Of a stretch of 34,246 nucleotides of DNA, positions 16,649 through 23,578 are shown piece by piece. Numbering within the stretch: position 1 is the first letter of the stretch; each line of letters starts with the position of its first letter. The stretch spans positions 1 through 34,246 of the forward strand of contig LNZQ01000144.1 of the NCBI GenBank assembly GCA_002007315.1. Direction: 5' to 3'. Origin of the DNA: Epulopiscium sp. Nele67-Bin004 (GTDB lineage Bacteria > Bacillota_A > Clostridia > Lachnospirales > Cellulosilyticaceae). The notes under the pieces are model-generated. The model worked only from the letters and a program-made list of their open reading frames with translations, ran no database searches and was not told the DNA's origin. Position numbers and translations under genes: made by a program.

Positions 16649-17321
16649 TTTTTGCCCCTCTATCATACTTTTTACTTAATGATTTATCAAATAAAATATT
16701 TTGGATAACAACTATTAGTAAGGCAACCAAAGCCATAATAATGCTAGCTTGGCTAATAATAACTGCATTAACATCAAATCCTTGAAGTATTAAAATAGAA
16801 GTAATTAATAAAACTCCGCTACTGCCATCAAATAAATTTTGTCCAAAAAAGTGTGACAAATTTTCTGTAGTTGCCGAAAGTGCTTTGATTTTCTCGTGAG
16901 TTTCATCATCAATTTTATTAAATTCAGTTTCGGCTGATGACTGAGCAAGAGGGTTAACAAGCGGTCTAACAAATTGCATATGCCCTAAAGTTCGGATATA
17001 CAGTGCTCCTGCAATTTGACGAATAATCATATACAATGTCAAAATCTCGCCTACAGTTTTATTTTTTGCACTATAAATCAGAGTTGTTGCACGTTGTCTT
17101 ACACCGTATCTTTCTATAATTCCTATGAGTGGCAAAGTTGTTACAAACAAAGTAATATTTCTGTTGTCTATAAAAGCTGTGCCTAAAATGGTTAAAATTT
17201 CGTTTAAGTTGAGTCCGGAAATTAATCCAGTTATAATTCCAGCTGTTAAAATAGTAAATAGCGTGTCAAGTTTTAGTATAAATCCAATTATCATAATTAA
17301 AATGCCAACCAAACTAATCAA
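16641..17321 (-). CDS. DUF969 family membrane protein
   Basis: This ~226-residue membrane protein matches DUF969: an N-terminal LVGILIMIIGF helix, LPLIGIIERYGVRQRA, and a C-terminal membrane segment near ILVVIQNILF. It is the partner of DUF979 in a two-part membrane protein, probably a carrier of the broad ion-transporter type. No ATG is available at the start. A TTG at 17321, 9 nt after GGGAGGG, fits both the binding site and the family's N-terminus; a TTG six codons earlier would overlap the binding site. It leads the operon from the promoter at 17353-17382. Confidence 0.85.
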   Translation of the reverse strand: MISLVGILIMIIGFILKLDTLFTILTAGIITGLISGLNLNEILTILGTAFIDNRNITLFVTTLPLIGIIERYGVRQRATTLIYSAKNKTVGEILTLYMIIRQIAGALYIRTLGHMQFVRPLVNPLAQSSAETEFNKIDDETHEKIKALSATTENLSHFFGQNLFDGSSGVLLITSILILQGFDVNAVIISQASIIMALVALLIVVIQNILFDKSLSKKYDRGAKNE

Positions 17322-17352
17322 GTATTTATTCCCTCCCAAAAATTAATACATT

Positions 17353-17382
17353 ATTATATCATGATTTGTAACAAATGGTCAA
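17353..17382 (-). promoter_or_regulatory. Promoter of the DUF969 operon
   Basis: On the minus strand TTGACC (17382-17377), an 18-nt spacer and TATAAT (17358-17353) lie about 32 nt before the TTG start. Confidence 0.65.
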
Positions 17383-17393
17383 ACAAAAATGGC

Positions 17394-17423
17394 AAAAAAA
17401 GTAGGGGGTCTACTGACCACCTA
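17394..17423 (-). terminator. Terminator after the ABC-F gene
   Basis: On the minus strand TAGGTGGTC and GACCCCCTA form a 9-bp stem with one mismatch, then a run of Ts after a C. It lies just past the ABC-F stop. Confidence 0.75.
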
Positions 17424-17427
17424 GCTA

Positions 17428-19341
17428 CTATTTAAACTGCTCTAAATCATGCTCAATAGTCTCCCATTCGACATAGTAATGAGCAATAGTTTGTTCTATT
17501 GATTGTTTTTTGGTGCTAAGCTGTTTGGACTTTGCAAAATCAGAATAGTATTCTGGTTGGCATAACATCTCATCTATATCCATAACTTCTTTTTCAGCAT
17601 CTTCTATAGATTTTTCAAGATTTTTTAGTTTTGTTTGGAGCTTCTTAATTTGTGTTTGTTGCTCCTTATTTTTTTGCCAGTCTAACTTGTTTGCTGATTT
17701 AGATGTTTCGGCTTTAACTTCAACAGGTGCACTAATCAAAGTAAGTTCTTTCTTTTTTTCCAAGAAATAATCATAATCCCCTAAATATACTGTCATGGCT
17801 AGTTTTGACATATCAAGTATTTTAGTTGCAGTTTGATTTATAAAATATCTATCGTGAGATATATATAAAACTGTGCCTTCGTATGTTGTTATAGCACGTT
17901 CCAAAATTTCTTTGGACATAATATCTAAGTGGTTTGTAGGTTCGTCTAGCAACAAAAAGTTGGATTCACTAAGCATAAGTTTTGCAAGTGCTACACGTCC
18001 TTTTTCACCACCGCTTAACGTACCAATTTCTTTGAAAACGTCGTCTCCCATAAACAAAAATGCTGCTAGCACGTTACGAATATGCCCGTTTGTTAACGTT
18101 GGATATGTTTGTTGAATTTCTTCAATTATAGAGTTGTGAGAATTAAGCGATTCATGCTCTTGATCATAGTATCCAATATGCACGTTTGTCCCAAGATGAA
18201 TTTCACCAAGACGTGTATACAACTGCTCAAGAATTAGCTTAAATAAGGTAGTTTTTCCAACACCATTAGGTCCAACTATCGCAATTTTATCACCCTTTTT
18301 TATCTCAAATGATATATTTTTAAATATAAGTTTAGTGTCAAAATACATACCGACGTCACGAACGCTTAAAACATCGTTTCCGCTTTGAATTTGAGGCGTC
18401 AAAATTAAATTCATAGGCTTATCATCAATCATCGGCATATTTAGAGGCGTAATTTTATTAAGTGCTTTTTCACGGCTATTTGCACGACGAATAGATTTTT
18501 CACGGTTAAATTGACGTAATTTTGCAATAACTTCCTTTTGTTTATTGATTTCACGTTGTTGATTTGCATATTCACGCATAGCAATTTCATGATGTTTTGC
18601 ACTTTCGATAACAAAATTGTCATAATTCCCATTATAAATCTGGCTTTTTCCAAATTCAATATGAACAACTTTATTTACAACTTTGTCTAAAAAATATCTA
18701 TCATGCGAAATAATTAACACTGCACCACGATAGTTACGCAAAAAGCCTTCAAGCCATTCAATTGACTCAATGTCAAGGTGATTTGTAGGTTCATCTAGCA
18801 ACAGCAATGTTGGGTCTTGCAACAACAGTTTTGCAAGCGAAATACGAGTTTTTTGCCCACCAGACAAAGTTGAAACTTTTTTGTCATAAATAGATTCCTC
18901 AAACCCTAACCCCTTCAAAATTCCTTTTACAAGACTTTTATATTCATAGCCTTTGTTGTTTTCGTATTGCTGTCTAAGTGTGTCATAGGCAAGCGTAAGC
19001 GTCATAGAGCCACTTTTGGCAATAGCTTGTTCCATTTGTTCAAGACGTTTTTCAATTTTCATAATGTCCTCAAACACGCTTAACAACTCGATAAAGACAG
19101 TGTTTTCAGAATTTATATTCATATGTTGGTGCAAATAGCCTATAGTACAATTTTTTGCCATCGTAACATCGCCGCTATCAGCCATCAATTCACCAGTTAT
19201 TATTTTAAATAACGTTGTTTTTCCGACTCCATTATTTCCAACAATTGCAACTTTGTCGTTAGCTTCTACGTGGAAATTTATGTCTAATAAAATTTCTTTT
19301 TCGTTGAATGATTTTTTTATATGATTTGTGGCAATAATCAT
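17428..19341 (-). CDS. ABC-F family ATPase (YdiF/Uup-like)
   Basis: This is a 637-residue soluble protein with two ABC ATPase domains and no membrane domain. Domain 1 has GNNGVGKTT (~35-43), LSGGQ (~158-162) and LLLLDEPTNHLD. Domain 2 has GPNGVGKTT (~348-356), LSGGE and LLLDEPTNHLD. Between them is the charged helical linker (~240-300, NREKSIRRANSREKALNK) that in ABC-F proteins reaches the ribosomal peptidyl-transferase region. A coiled coil occupies the C-terminus (~555-637). ABC-F proteins relieve stalled ribosomes or protect them from antibiotics. The YdiF-like layout suggests a housekeeping translation factor rather than a dedicated resistance gene. The start has AAGGAGG. Confidence 0.94.
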   Translation of the reverse strand: MIIATNHIKKSFNEKEILLDINFHVEANDKVAIVGNNGVGKTTLFKIITGELMADSGDVTMAKNCTIGYLHQHMNINSENTVFIELLSVFEDIMKIEKRLEQMEQAIAKSGSMTLTLAYDTLRQQYENNKGYEYKSLVKGILKGLGFEESIYDKKVSTLSGGQKTRISLAKLLLQDPTLLLLDEPTNHLDIESIEWLEGFLRNYRGAVLIISHDRYFLDKVVNKVVHIEFGKSQIYNGNYDNFVIESAKHHEIAMREYANQQREINKQKEVIAKLRQFNREKSIRRANSREKALNKITPLNMPMIDDKPMNLILTPQIQSGNDVLSVRDVGMYFDTKLIFKNISFEIKKGDKIAIVGPNGVGKTTLFKLILEQLYTRLGEIHLGTNVHIGYYDQEHESLNSHNSIIEEIQQTYPTLTNGHIRNVLAAFLFMGDDVFKEIGTLSGGEKGRVALAKLMLSESNFLLLDEPTNHLDIMSKEILERAITTYEGTVLYISHDRYFINQTATKILDMSKLAMTVYLGDYDYFLEKKKELTLISAPVEVKAETSKSANKLDWQKNKEQQTQIKKLQTKLKNLEKSIEDAEKEVMDIDEMLCQPEYYSDFAKSKQLSTKKQSIEQTIAHYYVEWETIEHDLEQFK

Positions 19342-19440
19342 TAGTGTAGCCTCCTTATTGGTATTAATACAATTATATTATCAGAAAATCTTGATTTTTG
19401 ATAGTCCAAATAAAAATATAGTATAGTGTTTGATAAAAAA

Positions 19441-19469
19441 TTGACAAATTAAACTTTCATGTATACAAT
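19441..19469 (+). promoter_or_regulatory. Promoter of rex
   Basis: TTGACA (19441-19446), a 17-nt spacer and TACAAT (19464-19469) lie ~25 nt before the GTG start. They rule out the in-frame ATG codons at 19459 and 19468. Confidence 0.7.
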
Positions 19470-19494
19470 GTTTTATATAGAAAGGGTGATACAA

Positions 19495-20136
19495 GTGGAA
19501 GATAGAAAAATTTCTATGGCAGTAGTAAGAAGATTGCCTAGGTATTACAGATATTTAGGAAATTTATTGGACAACGGCGTTACAAAAATATCTTCAAAAG
19601 AACTAAGTGATAGAATGAAAGTTACAGCTTCTCAAATTCGTCAAGACTTAAATAATTTTGGGGGATTTGGTCAACAAGGATATGGTTATAATGTTGAGTA
19701 TTTATATGAAGAAATCGGAAAAATTTTAGGTTTAAACCGAGTATATAAAATGGTATTAATCGGGGCAGGAAATTTAGGTCAAGCACTCGCTAATTACACT
19801 GCTTTTAACAAACGTGGATTTGAACTTGTAGGGATTTTTGATGTTAATCCAAAAATAGTAGGGCTATCTATTAGAGGCGTGGAAGTGCTAGATATTGATA
19901 GTTTAGAAAACTTTGTAAAAACGCATGATATTGATATAGCAATTCTTGCTACACCTAAACAGGGAGTTGAAGAAATTGCTAGCAACTTATCAACTTGGGG
20001 GGTAAGAGGGATTTGGAACTTTTCGTCTGAAGATTTGCTATGTGCGGAAGGTATTTTGGTGGAAAATGTCAATTTATCACAATCTCTTATGACGCTGGCT
20101 TATCAAATTCATTCTGAAGGAAATAAATCCTTATAA
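19495..20136 (+). CDS. rex: Redox-sensing transcriptional repressor Rex
   Basis: This is a 213-residue Rex from a GTG at 19495, eight bases after AAAGGG. The length matches the family's ~210 residues. The N-terminal winged helix (~8-75) has the conserved RLPRYYRYL and TASQIRQDLNNFGGFGQQGYGY segments. A Rossmann NAD-binding domain follows, with LIGAGNLGQAL (~88-98) and a C-terminal swap helix (~195-210). Rex binds DNA when NADH is low and lets go when NADH rises, controlling fermentation and electron-transfer genes. It is the first gene of the plus-strand run to clpC. No clear Rex operator (TTGTGAA-type palindrome) was found in the window. Confidence 0.96.
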   Translation: MEDRKISMAVVRRLPRYYRYLGNLLDNGVTKISSKELSDRMKVTASQIRQDLNNFGGFGQQGYGYNVEYLYEEIGKILGLNRVYKMVLIGAGNLGQALANYTAFNKRGFELVGIFDVNPKIVGLSIRGVEVLDIDSLENFVKTHDIDIAILATPKQGVEEIASNLSTWGVRGIWNFSSEDLLCAEGILVENVNLSQSLMTLAYQIHSEGNKSL

Positions 20137-20207
20137 AAGGTAGCTATTTACTTGAAAATATTATAGAATAAGAGGGATATATTATTTAAAAGAGTGGAGA
20201 TAAAAAA

Positions 20208-20873
20208 ATGTTTAAAAAATTTCGCTTGAGAAATAAAAACAATGAAGAACCTGAATCTTTGTCTTTGTATGAGGACGATATAGAGCAGATAAAAATTTTG
20301 CTAACAACTAAAGAGTTGCCTGTGCTTATTTTAGATCCAAATTGGTACAAAATTAAACAGTTAGTGGTTAACAAAAATATTGAAGCACTAGAAGTAAAAG
20401 TAAATGAAATTTTGCAACGTAGAGGGCAAATTCAAGTTGATATTTCGGATTATAACAAGAAAAAACAAAGTTTGATAGGAAAAATTCTGAAAATTAGCGA
20501 GCAAGTTCAAACAAATATAGATGAGGCAATAGCGTTAACAGAAGCTAAAGAAGCATTAATTCATGCAAATGATACTATTGCACTTCTTGAAGTTGAAGCT
20601 CAAGATATAGAGGCAGATTTAGACCAGTCTAACCTTGAATTAGTCGAATCTACCGTAATTACAACTTATTCACAAATGAAAGATTGTAAAGAAGAAAGTA
20701 CTACGCTAGATCAAGAGATACAAAACCTTCGCAACGAATTATTACAAAAAACTTCGCAAAAAAAAGTATGTGATAAAAAATACACTGAATTATACCAATA
20801 TCTACATAATATAGTAGGATATGAATATGTAAATAAAATGGATAAAATAGCAGGAGCAAAAAAAGATGATTAG
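20208..20873 (+). CDS. Coiled-coil protein of unknown function upstream of acpS
   Basis: This 221-residue protein is dominated by coiled coil: heptad-like patterns run from ~55 to ~200 with many E, Q, K and L. The N-terminus is basic (FKKFRLRNKN) and could touch membrane or nucleic acid. There is no signal peptide or enzyme motif. Its last codons overlap acpS (ATGATTAG), so the two are translationally coupled. I do not recognise a named family. A scaffold-like role in envelope or lipid synthesis is only a guess from the neighbours. Confidence 0.78.
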   Translation: MFKKFRLRNKNNEEPESLSLYEDDIEQIKILLTTKELPVLILDPNWYKIKQLVVNKNIEALEVKVNEILQRRGQIQVDISDYNKKKQSLIGKILKISEQVQTNIDEAIALTEAKEALIHANDTIALLEVEAQDIEADLDQSNLELVESTVITTYSQMKDCKEESTTLDQEIQNLRNELLQKTSQKKVCDKKYTELYQYLHNIVGYEYVNKMDKIAGAKKDD

Positions 20874-21243
20874 TGGCGTTGGGACAGATATTATTGAAAT
20901 TGAACGTATTTCGGTTGCAGTCAATAGAACAAAAAATTTTATAGATAAAGCATTTACGCAAAGTGAAAAAAACTATATAAATCTAAAAAAAAACAATCCT
21001 CAAACGATAGCAGGTATGTTTGCAGCAAAAGAAGCAACAAGTAAAGCGTTAGGTGTGGGTTTTTTAAAATTTGGTTTACAAGATATAGAGATTTATTATG
21101 ATACTTTAGGAAAACCTAGTATAACTCTTAACAACGAAGCTAAAAATATTGCTCTTAAAAATGATATTTATGATATACAAATTAGTATTTCACACTGTAA
21201 AACATATGCTGTGGCATTTGCGATTGCACAAAAAATTGATTGA
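20866..21243 (+). CDS. acpS: Holo-[acyl-carrier-protein] synthase
   Basis: This 125-residue AcpS transfers the phosphopantetheine arm of CoA to apo-acyl carrier protein, starting fatty-acid synthesis. The family signatures are clear: GVGTDIIEIERI (metal-binding D8), FTQSEKNYI and FAAKEATSKALG (E56 and K60). The size is that of the trimeric bacterial enzyme. It overlaps the preceding coiled-coil gene by 8 nt and is followed by alr, a common acpS-alr order in Firmicutes. Confidence 0.95.
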   Translation: MISGVGTDIIEIERISVAVNRTKNFIDKAFTQSEKNYINLKKNNPQTIAGMFAAKEATSKALGVGFLKFGLQDIEIYYDTLGKPSITLNNEAKNIALKNDIYDIQISISHCKTYAVAFAIAQKID

Positions 21244-21317
21244 TTTGTATAAAACTATAGGAATTTTCATATTTATGTATGACATAGAGTATATTTATTA
21301 TTAAGGGGGGGTTTTTC

Positions 21318-22445
21318 GTGACCTTTTTAAGACCAAGAGTTATAGCGGAAGTAGATACATCAGCTATAAGACATAACTATCAACAAATACGACAATTTAT
21401 TAGAGATGATGTTGAAATTATGGGTATTGTTAAAGCAGATGGATATGGGCATGGGGCAGCTGTTGTTGCAAATATTTTGCAAGAAGAAGGTGTGTCAAGA
21501 TTTGGTGTTGCAATAGCTCGTGAAGGTGAAGAACTTAGGCTATCAGGTATCAAGTGTCCTATTTTAGTTTTGGGCAATACGCCCCCACGGGACTTAGAAG
21601 TGCTTATAATAAACAATTTAACTCAAACTGTTTTTTCTTATGAGATGGCAAAAGAAATATCTAAATGTGCGGCTAAATTTGATAAACTTATAAATGTGCA
21701 CATTAAAGTGGATACGGGCATGGGAAGATTAGGATTTTTGACAAATACTACAAGTATTGAGCAAATCAAAAAAATTATGTTGCTTCCAAATCTGAATGTT
21801 GAAGGTATATACACACATTTTGCTACCTCAGATGAAGAAGACACTTCATATACAAAAGAACAGTGGAGTATATTTAAAGGGTTTCTTAATGAACTTAAAC
21901 AAGTTGGTATAGAAATTCCAATAGCACATGCAGCAAATAGTGGAGCGATAATCGCCCACGAATATACGCACCTAAATGTAGTAAGACCAGGTATTATATT
22001 GTATGGATATTATCCATCTAGTTACCTAGAAGGTAAACAGATATCGTTAATTCCTAGCATGACGCTAAAAACTCAAGTTGTACATGTAAAGGAAGTTCCG
22101 GCTAATCAGTATATAAGCTATGGTCGAAAATATCAAACTACCTCAAAGACGAAAATTGCAACTATTCCTATTGGATATGCTGATGGATATTCAAGGCGAC
22201 TTTCTAATATCGGCAAAGTGCTTATAAAAGGGCAATTTGCAAACATTGTTGGAACTATATGTATGGATCAATTTATGGTAGACGTAACTCATATAGGCGA
22301 TGTTACTGTTGGTGAAGAAGTTGTGCTAATAGGTAAACAAGGCGATAATATAATTTTAGTTGAAGAACTTGCAAATATTATAGATACTATAAATTATGAA
22401 CTCATATGCATGATAGGAAAACGTGTACCAAGAAGGTACATTTAA
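21318..22445 (+). CDS. alr: Alanine racemase
   Basis: This 375-residue PLP enzyme interconverts L- and D-alanine for peptidoglycan. The PLP lysine is K39 in VKADGYGHGA. The conserved catalytic tyrosine is in the YISYGRKY segment (~260), and the C-terminal beta domain includes GTICMDQFMVDVT. The start is GTG at 21318 after AAGGGGGG, giving MTFLRPRVIAEVD, which aligns with the family N-terminus. It lies directly before the mazEF-like pair, as in many Firmicutes. Confidence 0.96.
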   Translation: MTFLRPRVIAEVDTSAIRHNYQQIRQFIRDDVEIMGIVKADGYGHGAAVVANILQEEGVSRFGVAIAREGEELRLSGIKCPILVLGNTPPRDLEVLIINNLTQTVFSYEMAKEISKCAAKFDKLINVHIKVDTGMGRLGFLTNTTSIEQIKKIMLLPNLNVEGIYTHFATSDEEDTSYTKEQWSIFKGFLNELKQVGIEIPIAHAANSGAIIAHEYTHLNVVRPGIILYGYYPSSYLEGKQISLIPSMTLKTQVVHVKEVPANQYISYGRKYQTTSKTKIATIPIGYADGYSRRLSNIGKVLIKGQFANIVGTICMDQFMVDVTHIGDVTVGEEVVLIGKQGDNIILVEELANIIDTINYELICMIGKRVPRRYI

Positions 22446-22459
22446 AGTATAAAAAAAAG

Positions 22460-22498
22460 ACAGTAGGCAATACTATTATTATGAGATTGCACGACTGT
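22460..22498. promoter_or_regulatory. Two-part inverted repeat before the antitoxin-like gene
   Basis: ACAGT (22460-22464) and GCAAT (22467-22471) are mirrored by ATTGC (22486-22490) and ACTGT (22494-22498). It could be an autoregulation site, a hairpin in the leader, or a weak terminator after alr. No T-run follows. Confidence 0.4.
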
Positions 22499-22518
22499 AA
22501 CATGAGGAGTGGTTTTGA

Positions 22519-22716
22519 ATGTTAGGTTGTTCGCCCAACCCACCAGAAAGCAGTTCGTCAGTTCAACAAAAAAAGTCTATGGACCAAGCTATTCTAATGA
22601 AGATGAAAAGAGGATATTTAGAAATGGCAGATATTAATCTGTCGATATCAAATTTGTATTTCCAAGTAGAAAGCGAGGTACAATCGTACTATGATAGTAT
22701 AGTGGAGTGTGAGTAG
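22519..22716 (+). CDS. MazE/EndoAI-like antitoxin lacking the DNA-binding domain
   Basis: This is a 65-residue protein directly before the MazF-type toxin; its stop and the toxin's GTG are one base apart. Its C-terminal half ([14 protein letters not shown]...[15 protein letters not shown]) has the pattern of the toxin-binding tail of clostridial EndoAI/MazE antitoxins, as I know the family. The normal N-terminal ribbon-helix-helix of ~45 residues is absent. It is replaced by ~20 polar residues rich in Ser and Pro ([14 protein letters not shown]). Only 73 nt separate it from alr, so the missing domain is not hidden in another frame. GAGGAG supports the start. It probably still neutralises MazF but should not bind DNA as a ribbon-helix-helix. 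Confidence 0.75.
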   Translation: MLGCSPNPPESSSSVQQKKSMDQAILMKMKRGYLEMADINLSISNLYFQVESEVQSYYDSIVECE

Positions 22717-22717
22717 A

Positions 22718-23065
22718 GTGATAGTCAAACGAGGAGATGTTTTTTATGCAGATTTAAGCCCTGTCATTGGATCTGAACAAGGCGGCGTTCGTCCTGTGCT
22801 TGTTGTACAAAATGATATGGGAAATAGGTTTAGTCCCACAATAATTTGTGCGGCAATTACGTCAAAAATTAATAAAGCTAAGTTACCAACACACGTAGAA
22901 ATTGATGACAATAGATATGAAATCGTAAAACGCTCGGTAATTTTGCTAGAGCAAATCAGAACGATAGACAAAAAAAGGCTTAAAGAAAAAATTTGTCATC
23001 TAGATTCGGATTTGATGTTACAAGTGGATAAAGCAATTCTTGTAAGCTTCAGTGTAGGTACATAG
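22718..23065 (+). CDS. mazF: MazF/EndoA-type mRNA endoribonuclease toxin
   Basis: This is a 115-residue protein close to Bacillus subtilis EndoA (NdoA) in pattern: [31 protein letters not shown], and [27 protein letters not shown]. The catalytic residues R25 and T48 are both present, so the toxin should be active. MazF dimers cut mRNA at short U-rich sites and slow growth under stress. The GTG at 22718 is chosen because it gives the family's exact N-terminus; another GTG three codons earlier is possible. It is followed by a terminator at 23079. Confidence 0.94.
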   Translation: MIVKRGDVFYADLSPVIGSEQGGVRPVLVVQNDMGNRFSPTIICAAITSKINKAKLPTHVEIDDNRYEIVKRSVILLEQIRTIDKKRLKEKICHLDSDLMLQVDKAILVSFSVGT

Positions 23066-23078
23066 CGAAGCGAGGTGT

Positions 23079-23104
23079 AAAAAGGCTAGAGTTCTAGTCT
23101 TTTT
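23079..23104 (+). terminator. Terminator after mazF
   Basis: AAAAAGGCTAGA (23079-23090) pairs with TCTAGTCTTTTT (23093-23104) with one G-U pair. The loop is very short (2 nt), so the top base pairs probably open. It separates mazF from the next gene. Confidence 0.75.
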
Positions 23105-23131
23105 ACTATAAATATAAAGGAGGAACAAAAG

Positions 23132-23557
23132 ATGAGAGAAATATTTACCAAACTAGGAGAGAGTGTGAAAACTACATACAAAGAAGTGTCATCACAAACT
23201 CTAAAAACTTTAGATCAGACAAAAATGCGTAGTGAACTTTCGTCACTGAAAAATGAGCTAAAAAAAAATCAGCAACAATTAGGTGAACTTTATTTCAATT
23301 ATGTAGAATATGGTGAGTTGTTTGATAATACATTATTAATAGACAAGATAAAAGAAGTTACCGAGAACATTAATGAGATTGAGCAATTATTAAACGACAT
23401 TGCTGATCAACAAAAGGGTAGCTTTGATGACTACAAAGACGACTTAAAACAAACTTGGCAACAACATTCATACACTTATCAAAAAGGGGAAACGTACGAA
23501 ACGGAAGAATTTGAAACAGAAAATGGGGTTATACACATCACGATACCAAAAAATTAG
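23132..23557 (+). CDS. Small coiled-coil protein upstream of clpC, unknown function
   Basis: This 141-residue protein has a coiled coil at ~30-95 and an acidic Tyr/Glu-rich end that finishes in a beta-like GVIHITIPKN. It contains no cysteines, so the zinc-ribbon of similar-looking proteins is missing. A strong AAAGGAGG site precedes the ATG. It starts just after the mazF terminator and ends 21 nt before clpC, so the two are probably co-transcribed. In many Firmicutes this place is held by ctsR-mcsA-mcsB; this protein has neither a McsA zinc finger nor a kinase motif. Function unknown. Confidence 0.78.
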   Translation: MREIFTKLGESVKTTYKEVSSQTLKTLDQTKMRSELSSLKNELKKNQQQLGELYFNYVEYGELFDNTLLIDKIKEVTENINEIEQLLNDIADQQKGSFDDYKDDLKQTWQQHSYTYQKGETYETEEFETENGVIHITIPKN

Positions 23558-23578
23558 ATATTTGAAAAGGATAACGCT

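Noticed and set aside
19370..19494. A Rex operator upstream of rex
   Set aside because: AT-rich near-dyads exist, but none matches the TTGTGAA-N4-TTCACAA type pattern well enough.
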